Below, one piece after another: positions 18,201 to 31,928 of a stretch of DNA of 32,236 bases. The translations under genes and the position numbers were made by a program. The stretch is from Protostelium mycophagum. Lineage: Eukaryota > Evosea > Variosea > Protosteliida > Protosteliaceae. The stretch lies in NCBI GenBank assembly GCA_002081555.1, contig MZNV01001740.1, positions 1-32,236 on the forward strand. The letters are read 5' to 3'. A model generated the notes under the pieces. The model saw nothing but the letters and a program-made list of their open reading frames with translations. It was not told the origin of the DNA and ran no database searches. Position 1 is the stretch's first letter, and each line of letters starts with the position of its first letter.

Positions 18201-19530
18201 TCATTGAAAGTTGTAGTTCTGCAAGAAGTCTGGGGAGAATACGTCTGAATACGAAGGTAAGCTGTCAGTGCTGCTCTGGAGAGAATTCGGCTGGGAGAAT
18301 GACCCCTTCCTCTTTTTGTTGTAGTGGACGATGAAAGAGTTTGAGAACACAACCTGTACAAAGGTCAATTGAGATTGGGTTTGTCTGTGACGTACTTCGC
18401 TGACCGTGGTACCGTCTTGCAGGACATAGTCTACAAGAAACTTCAATCGAAAACGGGTCGGTCCTGAGTTTTCCATGATCTACAACCAGTCATTTTTATA
18501 CAACTACACAAAATACCTTCAAAGTAAATTTAGCTGAAGGTTCTTTGGAGTGGATCCATCTCTTCATTTGGTCGGGTGGTGAGCTCTCAAGGTATCTACA
18601 ACGTGCAGAGTGCTCTTGAGCCACAGGCATCCCCCTCTCGTCGACGAGCTCTACCGAGACGACCCCGGTTTCAATTGTGAAGTTCTCGTCTTTGGGCCCT
18701 ACGATAATGGGGTTAGGTGCGAGATAACGATTCTCACGGTGATAAGATTTCCTTTGTTCTGCGTTGAGAGGGTACCTTCGTCAGTGAGATTCAAAAAAGG
18801 TGACTTGGCGTACATGAGGCGAAACTGGTTTTGGGACTCGTCATAAGTGGTGGGGTCGACATAAGGACTGGACGAAACCGAAGCGTTTAATACTGCAGCT
18901 CGACCGTCTACAGGTCTGTTTTCTGACACATTATTTTCTCCTTGAGTGAAACCCGCGATGAGATTGTCCACGAGAGAATAGTCTGGCTCGAGATGATCGT
19001 CTAAAAATGAGGCAGTGCTCATGGGTGATGAACATAATGAGGAAGTAGAGGAACCCGGAGAAGAGAGGTCGCTCCCGGGACTGGACCACCTTCTTGACAT
19101 GAGACCCTGCATGTTGTTGATTTCTTCTGGAGGTGGCGCGAAGAATTTGGTGTTAGCGAAGCCCAGGTTACCGTCACCCAGAAGGCTGAGAAGAACCTGG
19201 AAACCTCAATAGGCACTCGCGTTGAATTGAGATTATCACCTCGCTGTTTATTTGAGGTGGCTGATCGATGACCGGGGTCGACCATGTTGTGGGTGCATCA
19301 TGGGCAAGTGTTTTCGTCCTCTTGACGGAGGTCGCGATGGCCGCCGCCGCGTCCAAAAAAGACCACACTTGTGGTTCCGATTCCACGTGTTGAATTGCAT
19401 TCTCTGCTTTGGTCTCTTGCTGTCCTTCGGCAGCATGCACCCACTGATCCATTGCTGAAGTATCTATGTCTTCGAAGAGCCTCTTGCCACTGGTCTGTAC
19501 CTGTTGTAATACTTCTTGATTGTTTTGCAT
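18201..19530 (-). CDS. Nuclear protein with a possible Ig-fold DNA-binding domain
   Basis: Exons 19530-19240, 19196-18776, 18698-18517, 18479-18396 and 18353-18201; 376 aa, phases consistent. The N-terminal ~190 residues are low-complexity, with a Ser/Pro-rich segment (SSPGSDLSSPGSSTSS). A beta-rich domain follows (~205-340), with alternating hydrophobic strands: VSVELVDERGMPV, then RFRLKFLVDYVLQDGTTVSE, then VVFSNSFIVHYN. It ends directly in a basic cluster, KKRKGS, which could be a nuclear localisation signal. The C-terminal 40 residues are Ser/Pro/Tyr-rich, like an activation segment. The layout (disordered N terminus, beta-sandwich, NLS, short acidic/aromatic tail) is that of Rel/p53/STAT-type transcription factors, but I see no diagnostic recognition loop. 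The family assignment is only a hypothesis. Confidence 0.75.
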
Positions 19531-20114
19531 CCTATTAATACACTGTTCGTCTCGTTGATATATTTCTCCTCTATTGTGCTACAAAAAAAGCTCCGTAACT
19601 GATCCCGCTAGGTGGAGGTCGTGCGTGTTTGCTTGCTGATCTTAACTTCGTGAGTGGTTTTATCTTTTTAATATATTGATCTGTAACCCAGCTCCTCAGT
19701 AAGGAAATTGTCCTCAGATTTCGGGCAACCCACGACGTGGCGGAGGGCGTCAGTGCAATATGGAAGCTAGATAAGGTTGAAATTTCAAAGATCCTGACAG
19801 TGGAGGATATAGGGGGAATTGCAGCAGCAGTTGTGATTGCCGGGGTGTTCCCAGGGGTAATGCTGTAGATTGTGATACAATTAATCTGTCACTTTGTGGC
19901 ATTTGACACTGACTTTAATTCACCGGTAAATGCTGAAACAGAGTCAGAAGAGGTAGACTGCCTTCATCATACCCAATCATCGGTGAAAGGCTTGTCTTGA
20001 GAAGCAATTGAAGGCGGAGAAAATGTGTTCAGAAATTTATTTCTTGGGACGTCTACAACCGAAAAAAGGAGGGAAAACACAAATTCAACGAAATCAGATC
20101 AGATCAGATGGATC
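19531..20114. other. Intergenic region with an orphan spliced ORF
   Basis: Apart from the fragment at 19602-19868, I see only the 5' flanks of the two divergent genes. The last 60 bp before the GON4L start contain AGATC repeats (AAATCAGATCAGATCAGATG). Confidence 0.4.
19602..19868 (+). pseudogene. Orphan two-exon coding fragment without a start
   Basis: Codons from about 19602 to 19649 (GGGRACLLADLNF) end at GTGAGT. A 42-nt intron (19650-19691), typical for this genome, joins in phase to 19692-19868, which reads LLSKEIVLRFRATHDVAEG and ends IAAAVVIAGVFPGVML before TAG. The composition is protein-like, and the intron fits in size, sites and phase. No ATG lies in frame before an upstream stop. 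It could be the tail of a truncated gene or a transposon remnant; I do not recognise it. Confidence 0.4.
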
Positions 20115-22615
20115 ATGGCGACGACGCAAGACCCAACTCGTCACTTAAGGACAAGCGAAGAACTATCATCCGATGACGAAGACTATCTCCCTTTAATCGA
20201 AGAAGAGGATGATATAGATTTCGAAATAGAAGGTGATCAATTATTACATCAATAACTACTGACGAATAAAGCGAGCCAGCTTCCAGATCTCGACGAGATT
20301 GTTAATGATGATGTTCCTCAACATCATCAACCAGTAGACGAGATCTCGGTATCCAAAAGTACAGAAACAGTTGCCAACAGAACTAGAGCTCATCTATCCC
20401 TCAAACATGTCGATCTATCAGAGCTTGCTCTGAAAGTATTTGAAGAGATGGATTTCGAAGGCCAAGAGATGATCAACGTTCATGATTACGGCTTCTCAAT
20501 GAGCGAAAGTGAGGGGGAAGAAAATGAAGGGGAGGGGGGAGAATTGAACCTGGAACCTTTTGGTAACACCCCGTCTGTTAGAAAACCAAAGAGAAGGAGA
20601 CGAGTAGAGAAAGGGCGAAAAAAAAGAAAGTTAGAGGACGAAGAACCACAAAAAATCGAACAGCCACCTAAACCACCAAATTTCTTCACGGGAGAACAGG
20701 TGCTCACGTTGTCCAAGCAAATGAGAGATCATGTACAATTATTAGTCCAGGTAATTCATTGTTTATTGAAGATATCTATTTTTGAAAAATCGTAGACGTC
20801 TGTGTTTGCTGGAATAGCAAACAGATGTCCTGATGCAAAGAGGGATGCCTTTGGAATGTTGAAAGACTTGGAACACAAAAAAAGACAGGCCAATGTTACA
20901 CCGTCTCATTTTGATGTGCCAGCTCTCTCCCTCCTCGATCAGGTTTGTCTCGTTGTATTTTTCTTTTTTATATAATTTTATAATTTTTTAGTTGGGCGAA
21001 CGAGCGTATATTCCCAACCCGTCAGAAGAGATACTCAGAAAATTCTCGGAATTTTTCAACCCCCACCTATGCCCAACCTTTTCCTACAACCTGCCGAAAG
21101 ATCTGACACACAGCTTTTCTAACCGTGATTGGACCACGGTAACGTCTCCTCTCAATACGAACAGCAACCCAAAAAAAATCTTCACTGCAAGTGAAGATAA
21201 ATTGCTGGCTTTAGGAATATTAAAATACGACCAAGAATTGGAGAGTATCAGAAAGGTGAAGTGTAGATGCTGTTGTTGTTATGTTTAAAAGTAAAAAGGT
21301 ATTTTTACCCCCGAAAACCGCCGATCAAATTACGGCAAGAAAGAAACAATTACTCAAAACGGAATCGGGAGAAAACATCGTGAAGGTACGTAAATACATT
21401 CTATCTACAATGATTCACCCCTCTACAACACAATTCTTTATGCGAACATCTGCAGTTAATTGACCTCTTTTTATCGAAGAATCGAACGGATAAATGACCG
21501 TTGTAGAGCGCGATAAGATTGAGAAAGACGTACAATGACTGGGAAAATGCCAGGATTATTCCCGCCACGAAAAGGCATGGAAAATCTTTTCCCTTGATTG
21601 CCAGCCTTTATTTTCCGAACCGGGATGCTGATTATGTGAGGAAATTGTACAGAAGAAACCAACAAAACCTGGGGGAGGTGGATATGGCAATATTAAATGA
21701 GGTTTGTCTCATTGTAGATCATTAAGTATCAATACGAAATTTCACAGAAACCACCAGATTTGGTGTTGCCTCAGGAGATGTTTGAACCGGATAAAATTGT
21801 ACATAAAGAGGACCCTGTATCTACAACGAAAACTAAACCCAATGTACATGATCTCACTACATCCTCAACACCCTCATCTACAACTCCATCATGGGAATCT
21901 TCTCAGAACATTCCCACAGCACAAGAGATCCTGTCGGTTATAGCTAGCACGGAAAGATTATTATCCCAGACCTGTCTATCGTCATCTTCATCTACAACGC
22001 GTACAGATTCATCTACCAACTCAAATTCATCTACGATAACGGCAACTACAACGAGTATGATGGAAGAAAAAGGCCCAGAGCAGGAGGAAGGAGATGATAT
22101 TGCTGCAGCATATTCCCTCATGGCATTACTGAGTAAATTCCTTTGTAATTCTTATCATACTGATCTACAACCAGCCACACCTTCAAGGCCTGCTGATGCA
22201 CCCATAGACTTGTCCAGCATTCAAGTACCTTCCCTCAATCTACAATCAGATGTACAGATTTCCCCTATCAAATCCCCAGCTGCCTCCTGTACACAACCAG
22301 ATGTCACCAATGACAATGTACATCAACCCCCAACTCAACCCCCAGACACCCACACCCTCAATCTACAACTAGACCAAGAATGGACCAGAGAGGAAGATAG
22401 AGAGATTCTATTGGCCTTCAGAGAACTAAATAACTCTTCGCGAGAAACTTGGGAGGCTCTCGCAGTGACACAATTATTCAGAGACAAAGTGAAGACCTTC
22501 ATTTCATGATGAATGCTGAACACATTAGGCGAGAACGGTGACAGAGGTCGAAGAGAGATTCAACAAATTGATGCAAATGATGAAGTCGATTCGCGATAAG
22601 AAGGCGAATTCATGA
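20115..22615 (+). CDS. GON4L: GON-4-like protein with two SANT/Myb-like domains
   Basis: Exons 20115-20232, 20272-20750, 20796-20942, 20992-21255, 21299-21385, 21507-21701, 21748-22464 and 22529-22615 give 697 aa with consistent phases. The order is an acidic N terminus, a basic NLS-like block (KPKRRRRVEKGRKKRK) near 150, then a helical region (QMRDHVQLLVQ) typical of GON4L. The first SANT-like unit follows (~315-370: FTASEDKLLALGILKY, then VFLPPKTADQI), matching GON4L's LALGL...KTPxQI pattern. A Ser/Thr-rich spacer leads to a C-terminal SANT (~645-695: WTREEDREILLAFREL, then VEERFNKLMQMM). GON4L works in the nucleus as a chromatin-linked transcription regulator of the cell cycle. An apparent stop at 20253 lies inside a 39-nt intron. 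Confidence 0.85.
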
Positions 22616-22682
22616 TGGCAATAAAAGATTTGATAAATCTACACTGTCCAAACACTCTTTATCGCCTGTTTATTCTTCCTCT

Positions 22683-23485
22683 TCAAATGAATCGATTTGC
22701 TGTAAACTCTGAGTTTTGCGTGAAATTTTTCTATGATTTTAAGAAAAATCACAAAAACGTGACTCACTTTCAGGGAGATGCTGCGACCAGTCTTAGTGTG
22801 CTCCGATTTCTCGCTTAAATAGTCTAAACGCCTCCTTCACTTCCTTTGCTTTGATCTTCAAATAGTCATTTTAGTGTTAATCAAATGTTCAGGAAATCAC
22901 ACCTCTTTCTCTTCCAAACGTTGCTTCATCTCTTGTATGGTGGCGTCGTAGTATGACTTTATGTTTTTCAATTCTTCGTTTAAAAAGTCCAATTCTTGAA
23001 GTGTTCGCTCTACTCGCTCGTGCTCTGTACCAGTCCTTTCTATGGATCCTAACAGATCGTCTACCTGTCAGAGATCAGCGAATTGACAAACTTGAGGAAG
23101 CAGTGTGGTGAGCACCTGTTGATTTTTGAAGTGTTCGTAGAGTCGTGATTCAGCTTGTTCATGTTCCGCGTAGAGAGCTTCTTTTTCTGGAGGACCTCTC
23201 TCAGAGCATTGATCAGATGTTCTCTAGTCACAGCAACATCCAACCCAGATTCCGCTGTCATTTTGTCGACAAATGCTTGAAAAGATTTATGACTCACATT
23301 GTACGACATCGGATTGTGATGCAACGCCGTAACTATTGGCGGTCTTTGTACTCATTCTTGATTCAGGTCGCATCCTATATATTTTAGTACTTTTATCATT
23401 TTAAAATAAACCCTAAACCCAAATAATCGACTCACCTGAAAACGGAAAAATTTTGATGGTGTTTTCGGTTTGTACTTGCTGACAT
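22683..23485 (-). CDS. Coiled-coil protein with apparent frame breaks
   Basis: Exons 23485-23436, 23374-23298, 23254-23116, 23064-22903, about 22854-22768 and 22730-22683. It starts MSASTNRKHHQNFSVF. The body is a long heptad-type helix (VDDLLGSIERTGTEHERVER, then LQELDFLNEELKNIKSYYD). Exon 3 changes frame at a run of five A (plus-strand 23182-23186); one more A would keep REVLQKKEALYAEHEQ continuous. A second one-base slip appears near 22790, after FKREIGAH. Both are in places where a sequencing or assembly error is as likely as decay. Coiled-coil proteins of this type are common in cytoskeletal and axonemal structures; I cannot name the family. It is tail to tail with GON4L, 67 bp apart. 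Confidence 0.55.
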
Positions 23486-23820
23486 AACTGATGGGCTCTC
23501 CTGCAGAACCTGGCAGTATCATCACGATCGAGTTGCAATTCGAAAGTTTTTCGGAGTTATGAAACATATATATAAAAAATTCAAAAAGTGTAGAATCTGA
23601 CGAAAACGAGCAATAGAGAAAATGTAAATTCTGTCTTGTTGTCTGTCTGTCCGAGATTTCACTTCTTCCTGTCATTTGTGAACTGTCAAAATCGGGTATG
23701 ACACTTGGAATTCGTGAGATGAAGCGAACACGTGAATGAACGCAAATTTCCACGATAAGGAAACATGGAAGTTTCGCGGAAATGGCACCTTCTCCGACAT
23801 CACTTTTACAAGGCCAATCG
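23486..23820. promoter_or_regulatory. Divergent promoter region
   Basis: 335 bp between the start codons of the coiled-coil gene (minus) and the esterase gene (plus). A long minus-strand ORF crosses it, but it is antisense to the esterase's first exons. I see no clear TATA or palindromic site. Confidence 0.35.
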
Positions 23821-26338
<2,518 letters not shown>

Positions 26339-26618
26339 ATTTTGTAACGATTTTCTGGCTCTGATTCATTACTATCATGCCCCGGCTTCGCTTTTGCTCC
26401 AGAAGAACCTCTTATTTTCTGCATTTTCTACGGTCCCCCAACTCTTGGCGCTGCCCCTCGTGGCCCAATAGATATTACTAACCTGTGGCTTGACCGAAGA
26501 AGAATCTTCAGTTAATCTTGCCATCTTGCAAAGGTGAGCCGGTTGATTTATTCAACTGGTGATAAGGACCGGGTTATTATAATACTGTTTATAAAGGTGA
26601 ATGATGTAAAAACCCTAT

Positions 26619-28355
26619 TTATTGTGAATACATTTTTTTCAGAAATTCTATTGCGTGGACCCATCTCAACGCTTGGTCTTCGCTTTCCACAGATATGATG
26701 TATCGAGAGTCTTTGCAGGAGAGACCAAAGGACCAAGGGTGATCGTCATCCTCTTTTGGGAGGGGATATGTGACTGACCATATGTCGGTGTACAGAGTCA
26801 CATGGTCAGGGAATTTTGAGCTCTGCGGCGGTGAGATATGAAACGAAATAATGGAAATAGATTACTTGGTACGTCAATAAGCATGACGTCTTGGCTTGCA
26901 TGTACAGATCCGCCCAAGTGCCGAGAGTTAAATTCTGGATCAGTTAATATCTTCCTTAAAAATGAATAAAAAGTAAAATCACCTTGGATTGGACCCAGCT
27001 CTGCATCCAAGCACCATTCTTTGTGAATTCAATCTTCTCTGGGGCTGAGAAAATAGTTCCCGTGGGTGTCACGTGAACTATCGTGCTTTCGCCTTGGTAA
27101 GAAACCTCCAAACTTGGTCTCTTCAAAATATCAATCTACAACTCGCCAACGAAAAATGTACCTTCAGTCTGACCAAGTGAGAGGGGAATTTCCCTTTATT
27201 CCCACCATTCTCCCCGGTATAATATCCCGAATCATCCTCATCTACAACGACTATCTCATCACCAATCTCAAACCTGCAAACTTGAGTAAGATTTAACCAA
27301 CTTTTGCCGGAGAAGATGCATTAAATAGTGAAAATAGCTCACTTCAAGTCGCCAGCATCATAAGACTCTAAAGCGACAGCTTTTCGGTTTCTCATCTCTT
27401 CTTTCCATTTTCTCTTGTCCAAATGGCACGATTCCGAAATCAATCTTTCCAGTTTGTCTACGTCTCTCGACTTCGTCTCTCTACAACTGTCACGTGATCT
27501 CTCAAAGTCACGAGGAAATGAACGATCTCACTTGCTGAGAGTCAGCTGTACAAAAGTGCCCTCGTCCATCGTGACAAAAATAAACTTCTGCGGCAGAACC
27601 TGGAGAACCGTTTTTCTGGGGTGCAACTTTTCCGTGCGGTTGAGCGCACCGGTCAGAAGCATGGTGTAATTTTCACCTTCGGCGTCCTCGTTTTTACAGG
27701 TCAAGATCTTCAGAGTGACTGTTTGTTGGTCAATAAGATGACGACCGCGTCAATATACTTTTCAAATTTCAAAAATAACGGCAAACTCACCGGAATCTTC
27801 TGTCACGTTGGGCTTTCCCTGTGAGAAAATCTCGGCAAGGATTCCAGTGATGACCAACACCGTCTCGCCAGCAACATTCGATTTTGTTTCTGAAGTACTT
27901 GTTTTTCTGGACGAATAAGAATCGGTTCATCACGCCAATTAACACCTGTCAACACGAACAGGTGCAGGGGATGAGACAGGGGTGGCCATGCGTCTGGCCA
28001 ATTTTGGAGAATGTTCTGGATTGACCTCTCTGCATCATGTCAACAAAAAAATTCAGCTCGGGGACATACGCTCGTCCTTTTGCGACGCCAGGATGAATGG
28101 GACGCGAGCCAGGTTCTAAAGGGGATCTGTCTTGTTTTTGAATGATTTCAGTGACAATAATGCCAGGTACCTCGGACCACTGGAGTACACTGAAGAGGGT
28201 GAGGTAGGTGCCAGGCCTTCTGCATTTTTTATCTCCAGACGCGAGATAGCTGGGCTTTTTACAATGATTTGATTATCCATCGAGTTGGCTTTGCTCGGTG
28301 ACAGACACTGTTTAGGAGATGCATCTTCGCTCTTCTTCTTTCTGAAAAAGTCCAT
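26619..28355 (-). CDS. SH3-PH adaptor-like protein
   Basis: Exons 28355-28171, 28115-28070, 28025-27946, 27906-27791, 27718-27531, 27470-27343, 27273-27162, 27105-26983, 26934-26866 and 26822-26619; 416 aa, phases all consistent. The N terminus is basic and Ser/Pro-rich (MDFFRKKKSED). A beta-rich middle (~115-205, LPQKFIFVTMDEGTFVQLTL) could be a first PH-like domain. An SH3 domain is clear at ~233-285: AVALESYDAGDLKFEIGDEI, then GYYTGE and KGKFPSHLVRL. The C-terminal ~110 residues look like a PH domain (WSFGLSCKDSRYIISVESED, then LRWVHAIEFL, the Trp of the last helix). Such proteins link proline-rich partners to membranes in actin or Rho-GTPase signalling; the partner here is unknown. Its start is 99 bp from the divergent helicase gene. 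Confidence 0.8.
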
Positions 28356-28454
28356 GTTTGTTGTGGTTTGTTGCCCACGAAACGGGATGACTTTGGAAGA
28401 TAAAATTGTTGTGTTTTCTTGTGAAATTCGCAGAGCAATCCAGTTTCGCGACAG

Positions 28455-31400
28455 ATGCTGGAATTTTGCATTTTGTTCCACAAAGTGGAAAGACACCTGA
28501 ATCTCTTCTTGAGAATAGATTTGAGTTGTGCTGATCTTGACCAAGCAATTTCAAATTTCGGAAAATCTGTTTCTCCGCACGTGTTTGAAGAATTTGAATT
28601 ATACAATCAGCAACTTTTTGCGTAAGTCTGTGTGATGGCTCTCGAACGGATCACCACCCCCAAAAACACGATTGGGTCAATGCTCCGAAACGCGAAGTGA
28701 GGGTCGGTCCCAATGCAACGCTGATTCTCTGCAGCAACCTAGTCTTTGTGGAATGTAACCCACCAGTCAACGATGTTTTCGGACATCTGACCTGCAACTT
28801 CTCGAGAGATGTTCGGCTCTTGATACAGCAAAAGCAGACACCTATTCATTTTGGAGTAAGACATCAGAAGAATGGTCAGCCGAATACAAAGGTCAACTGC
28901 AAGAAGGGGAGAAAAGATATTCCACTATATTGCAGCACAAAGGATTCTGCCAAGGTCACGATCGTCGCGATCTGTTTTCGGGGCGAGAGGTATCCCATCT
29001 GTGTCGCAATCATCAAGATCCTCTACAAAGGTCACATCGACTTCAAATTGGATGAGATGCTAAAGCCACAGGGAGAGTACAAGAAGAAGGTGAGTCACGA
29101 TATCGATCTGGATCTGCGAATTCATGAAGATAGAGGAAGCAAGCCACCTGGTTCTTTCCAATTCATCAACCGACTGGAAGAGCATCGCCGTTCTTTGAAG
29201 TACTTCCCCATCAAATTTGATGAAACATGACTGACCATCAGAGAGGGCAGAGAGAATGTCTTCCATGAGATGTTGTGGCTAGAAGAGGACCAGCTTAGAA
29301 ACGACATCAAGTCATTCGATCTCGAGCCTGCAATATTGAAGAGTGTCGGTGGTCAGCTTTACCGGTTGCAAGTCCCCGGTCTTGTGGAGAAGAGACCCTC
29401 TCTACTGAAAGGAGATCGTGTCTATGCCACAATGCGAGCACAAGATAAGGAACAATACCTTGGTTATATTCATAAGGTACAGAGCCAAATTCATTTTGGC
29501 TTTTATTTATTCCAAAAGTATAACCATTATTGATTATTATAATTTTGTGGTGTTAAGGCCTTTTCTATTTATTATTGAAAAGTATTAGGTGGAGGAGAAG
29601 CATGTCTTGATCAACTACAAATTTCAAAACTTCGCCTCCGCGGACGAAATTAAATGCCACAGAATCCGATTTGGATTTTCACGCACGACGTTCAAGCGCA
29701 TGCATCAGGCGCTTTATCCATCTGAAGTTCCCCAATATATTTATGATTTATTCTTCCCCACCACCGTGAGTCCATCATTCATCTCAAAACATCAAGATGT
29801 AGCTCTGTCCAAGCCCTATTAAAAAGTCTCGGACATTGGTCGAGTTACACTTACACGAATTTTATTCTAATTATACTGTGCACATAGATCTTAAAACAAC
29901 AACGGTTTCTTCAGCTCTTTGCACCACAGTCAGTTTGGGTTGAATTAAATAATATAAAGCATAATACTTTTAAATAGAACTTACCCTCTCAGCCGTATGA
30001 AGTCAGGAGACCAGATACCTTGATCAAACCATACAACAAGAGTTTGAATGAGCAACAACTCAGAGCGGTCACAAATATTGTAGACCATAGAGGCACAAAA
30101 CAAGGGCCCTATGTTATTTACGGACCTCCGGGAACAGGAAAGACCAGTACCGTTGTAGAAGCTATAATCCAGGTGTTTTATTGACTTGACATCACTCAAA
30201 GATGTAACCGCCACAGGTGCTTGTAAACAAAACAAAAGTCAAGATGATGGTGGTTGCTCCTTCCAACGCTGCAGCAGACCTCTTGGCGGAGAGATTCTGG
30301 AATTTGGCACCTTTATTCAGAAAAACAATGATTCGGTTAAATTCGTTTCAGAGGCTTGAGAGGGATCTTGATCCAAAGCTAAAGGATATTTATGAGAGCC
30401 AGGGAAACTTCAGTTCTTCAGATAAGCTAAGAGAACGTCTTGAGAAGTATAAATCATTTTGATATATAGATCAGCTGACATATTTGGTAGATTCGATGTT
30501 GTGGTGGTTACTTGTACAACTGCGGCGGTGTTGTATGGGATTGATATGAAGAGTGATTACTTTAGTCACATCATAATTGATGAAGCTGGACAAGCCAGTG
30601 AGCCAGAATGCTGTATACCACTCACTAAATTTGTTTCAGAGTAACTCTATTTCCTCATAAGAATTTGAACTAAATCAAACCCAGGAACACAGTGGTGGTA
30701 TTGGCAGGAGATCCCAACCAATTGGGCCCTGTTGTTAGATCATCCAAAGCCAAGAAAAAGGGACTGGCTAAATCACTACTACAGCGTATTATGGATCGAG
30801 AGCCATACATGTGCGATCCCACAAGATACCCCAACACCAATGGCTACAACCGCTTTCATATCACCAAATTGGTTGACAACTATCGAAGTCATTTGGAGAT
30901 ATTGAAATTTCCCTCCAAACAATTTTATGACGATCAGCTCAGACTTCATGCAGACCCAGACGTAGTCAATAAGTATGGGATATGCATCAATAATATGTGA
31001 CATGTTGTAGATACAGAGAGTGGAAACTATTACCGGGGAAAGAGATTCCTTTGTTATTTGAGCATGTAGACGGAGAAGAAGAGAGAGAGGCGAATAGTCC
31101 TTCTTGGTTCAACCGAATCGAAGTGCATAAGATTACGCGAGTAATTGAGAATTTATTCCAGCAATACAACAAACCACACCTTTTGTCGCAACAAGATATT
31201 GGTAAGTGCTCTGACGCAAGATCATACTCACACTCCAGGCGTGATCGCTCCGTACCAAAAACAAGTAGAAAGGTTGAGAACTGCTATCCATCAGAAATGG
31301 AAGGACATCAAGGTGAGAGTTACGAATCATCAATACTCAATTTTATAAGGTGGGCAGCACAGAACAATTCCAAGGAAGAGAATATCCCATCATCATCATC

Positions 31401-31745
31401 TCCACTGTCCGGTCCAAAATGCAGCAGGTCGAGAAAGACAAAGCACAGAACATTGGCTTCTTGAATAACTGGAGAAGACTGAACGTGGCAATCACCAGGC
31501 CAAAAGCACTTTTGATCATTGTGGGAGACTCTAAAGTCTTAAGTCAAGACAAGCATTGGAGAAAGGTATAAGATCTGTTTCTTCTTGAATGTTAAATTGA
31601 CACGGGATAGTTAATTGAAGATTTCAAAAAAAGAGGATGTTTTAGAGGTCCATCTTGGGGTGATGATGATGATGATGTCGATGATAATGAGAGTGCTCAA
31701 GAGGAAGAGAATAATAACGATTTAGAGTTTGACAGAAGAACATAA
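28455..31745 (+). CDS. MOV10/UPF1-type superfamily 1 RNA helicase
   Basis: Starts at ATG 28455 (MLEFCILFHKVERHLNLFLR) with first donor at 28622. The helicase core is complete: I GPPGTGKT (~30127), II DEAGQ (~30577), III GDPNQLGP (~30713), NYRS (~30877), V STEQFQGREYPIIII (~31355), VI RLNVAITRPK (~31476). The spacing and the HVxINYKFQNF-type region upstream resemble MOV10/Armitage. The tail is acidic (GDDDDDVDDNESAQEEE). These 5'-3' RNA helicases act with Argonaute or in RNA decay and restrict retroelements. Exons between 28702 and 29100 are uncertain because two frames look coding. An apparent stop at 29228 is inside a 42-nt intron (29202-29243). One intron near 30450 is either 23 or 38 nt. 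The largest intron is 29766-29992 (227 nt). Confidence 0.88.
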
Positions 31746-31928
31746 TAAATGCCTGAAAAAGCATAATAGGAAGGATTTTATTTCATTTTGCATAAGGATT
31801 GCAGGAACAAGCTAATTTTTGTTTTTGTTCTGTTTGCAAATGTTCCTGTTCTGTTCCAAAAATCCTCTTTTTCCAGAACAGAACAGAACACAAAATAATT
31901 GAGCCCTGTTCCAGAACATTGAAGAACA
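31746..31928. promoter_or_regulatory. GTTCTG/CAGAAC-rich leader of the right-edge gene
   Basis: AT-rich sequence with repeated TGTTCTG and CAGAACA motifs, including a TGTTCTGTTC...GAACAGAACA inverted pair (about 31848-31890). The same motifs fill the MITE at 2129-2572. Read with the following ORF, this looks like the sub-terminal region of a hAT element whose other end is outside the window. No exact copy of the MITE terminal repeat is present here. Confidence 0.45.

Noticed and set aside
20253-20255. In-frame TAA in the GON4L N-terminal region
   Set aside because: It lies inside a 39-nt intron (20233-20271) with GTGATC donor and AAG acceptor that keeps the phase, so it is not a break.
20115-22615. 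TFIIIB B'' (BDP1) for the Myb-domain gene
   Set aside because: Two separate SANT units with LALGI...KTADQI and a C-terminal SANT fit GON4L; the single long BDP1 SANT domain is absent.
28285-28500. Plus-strand ORF at the start of the SH3-PH gene
   Set aside because: It is antisense to a well-supported first exon and to the divergent promoter.
29228-29230. In-frame TGA in the MOV10-like gene
   Set aside because: A 42-nt intron (29202-29243) with fitting phase removes it and joins two well-coded segments.
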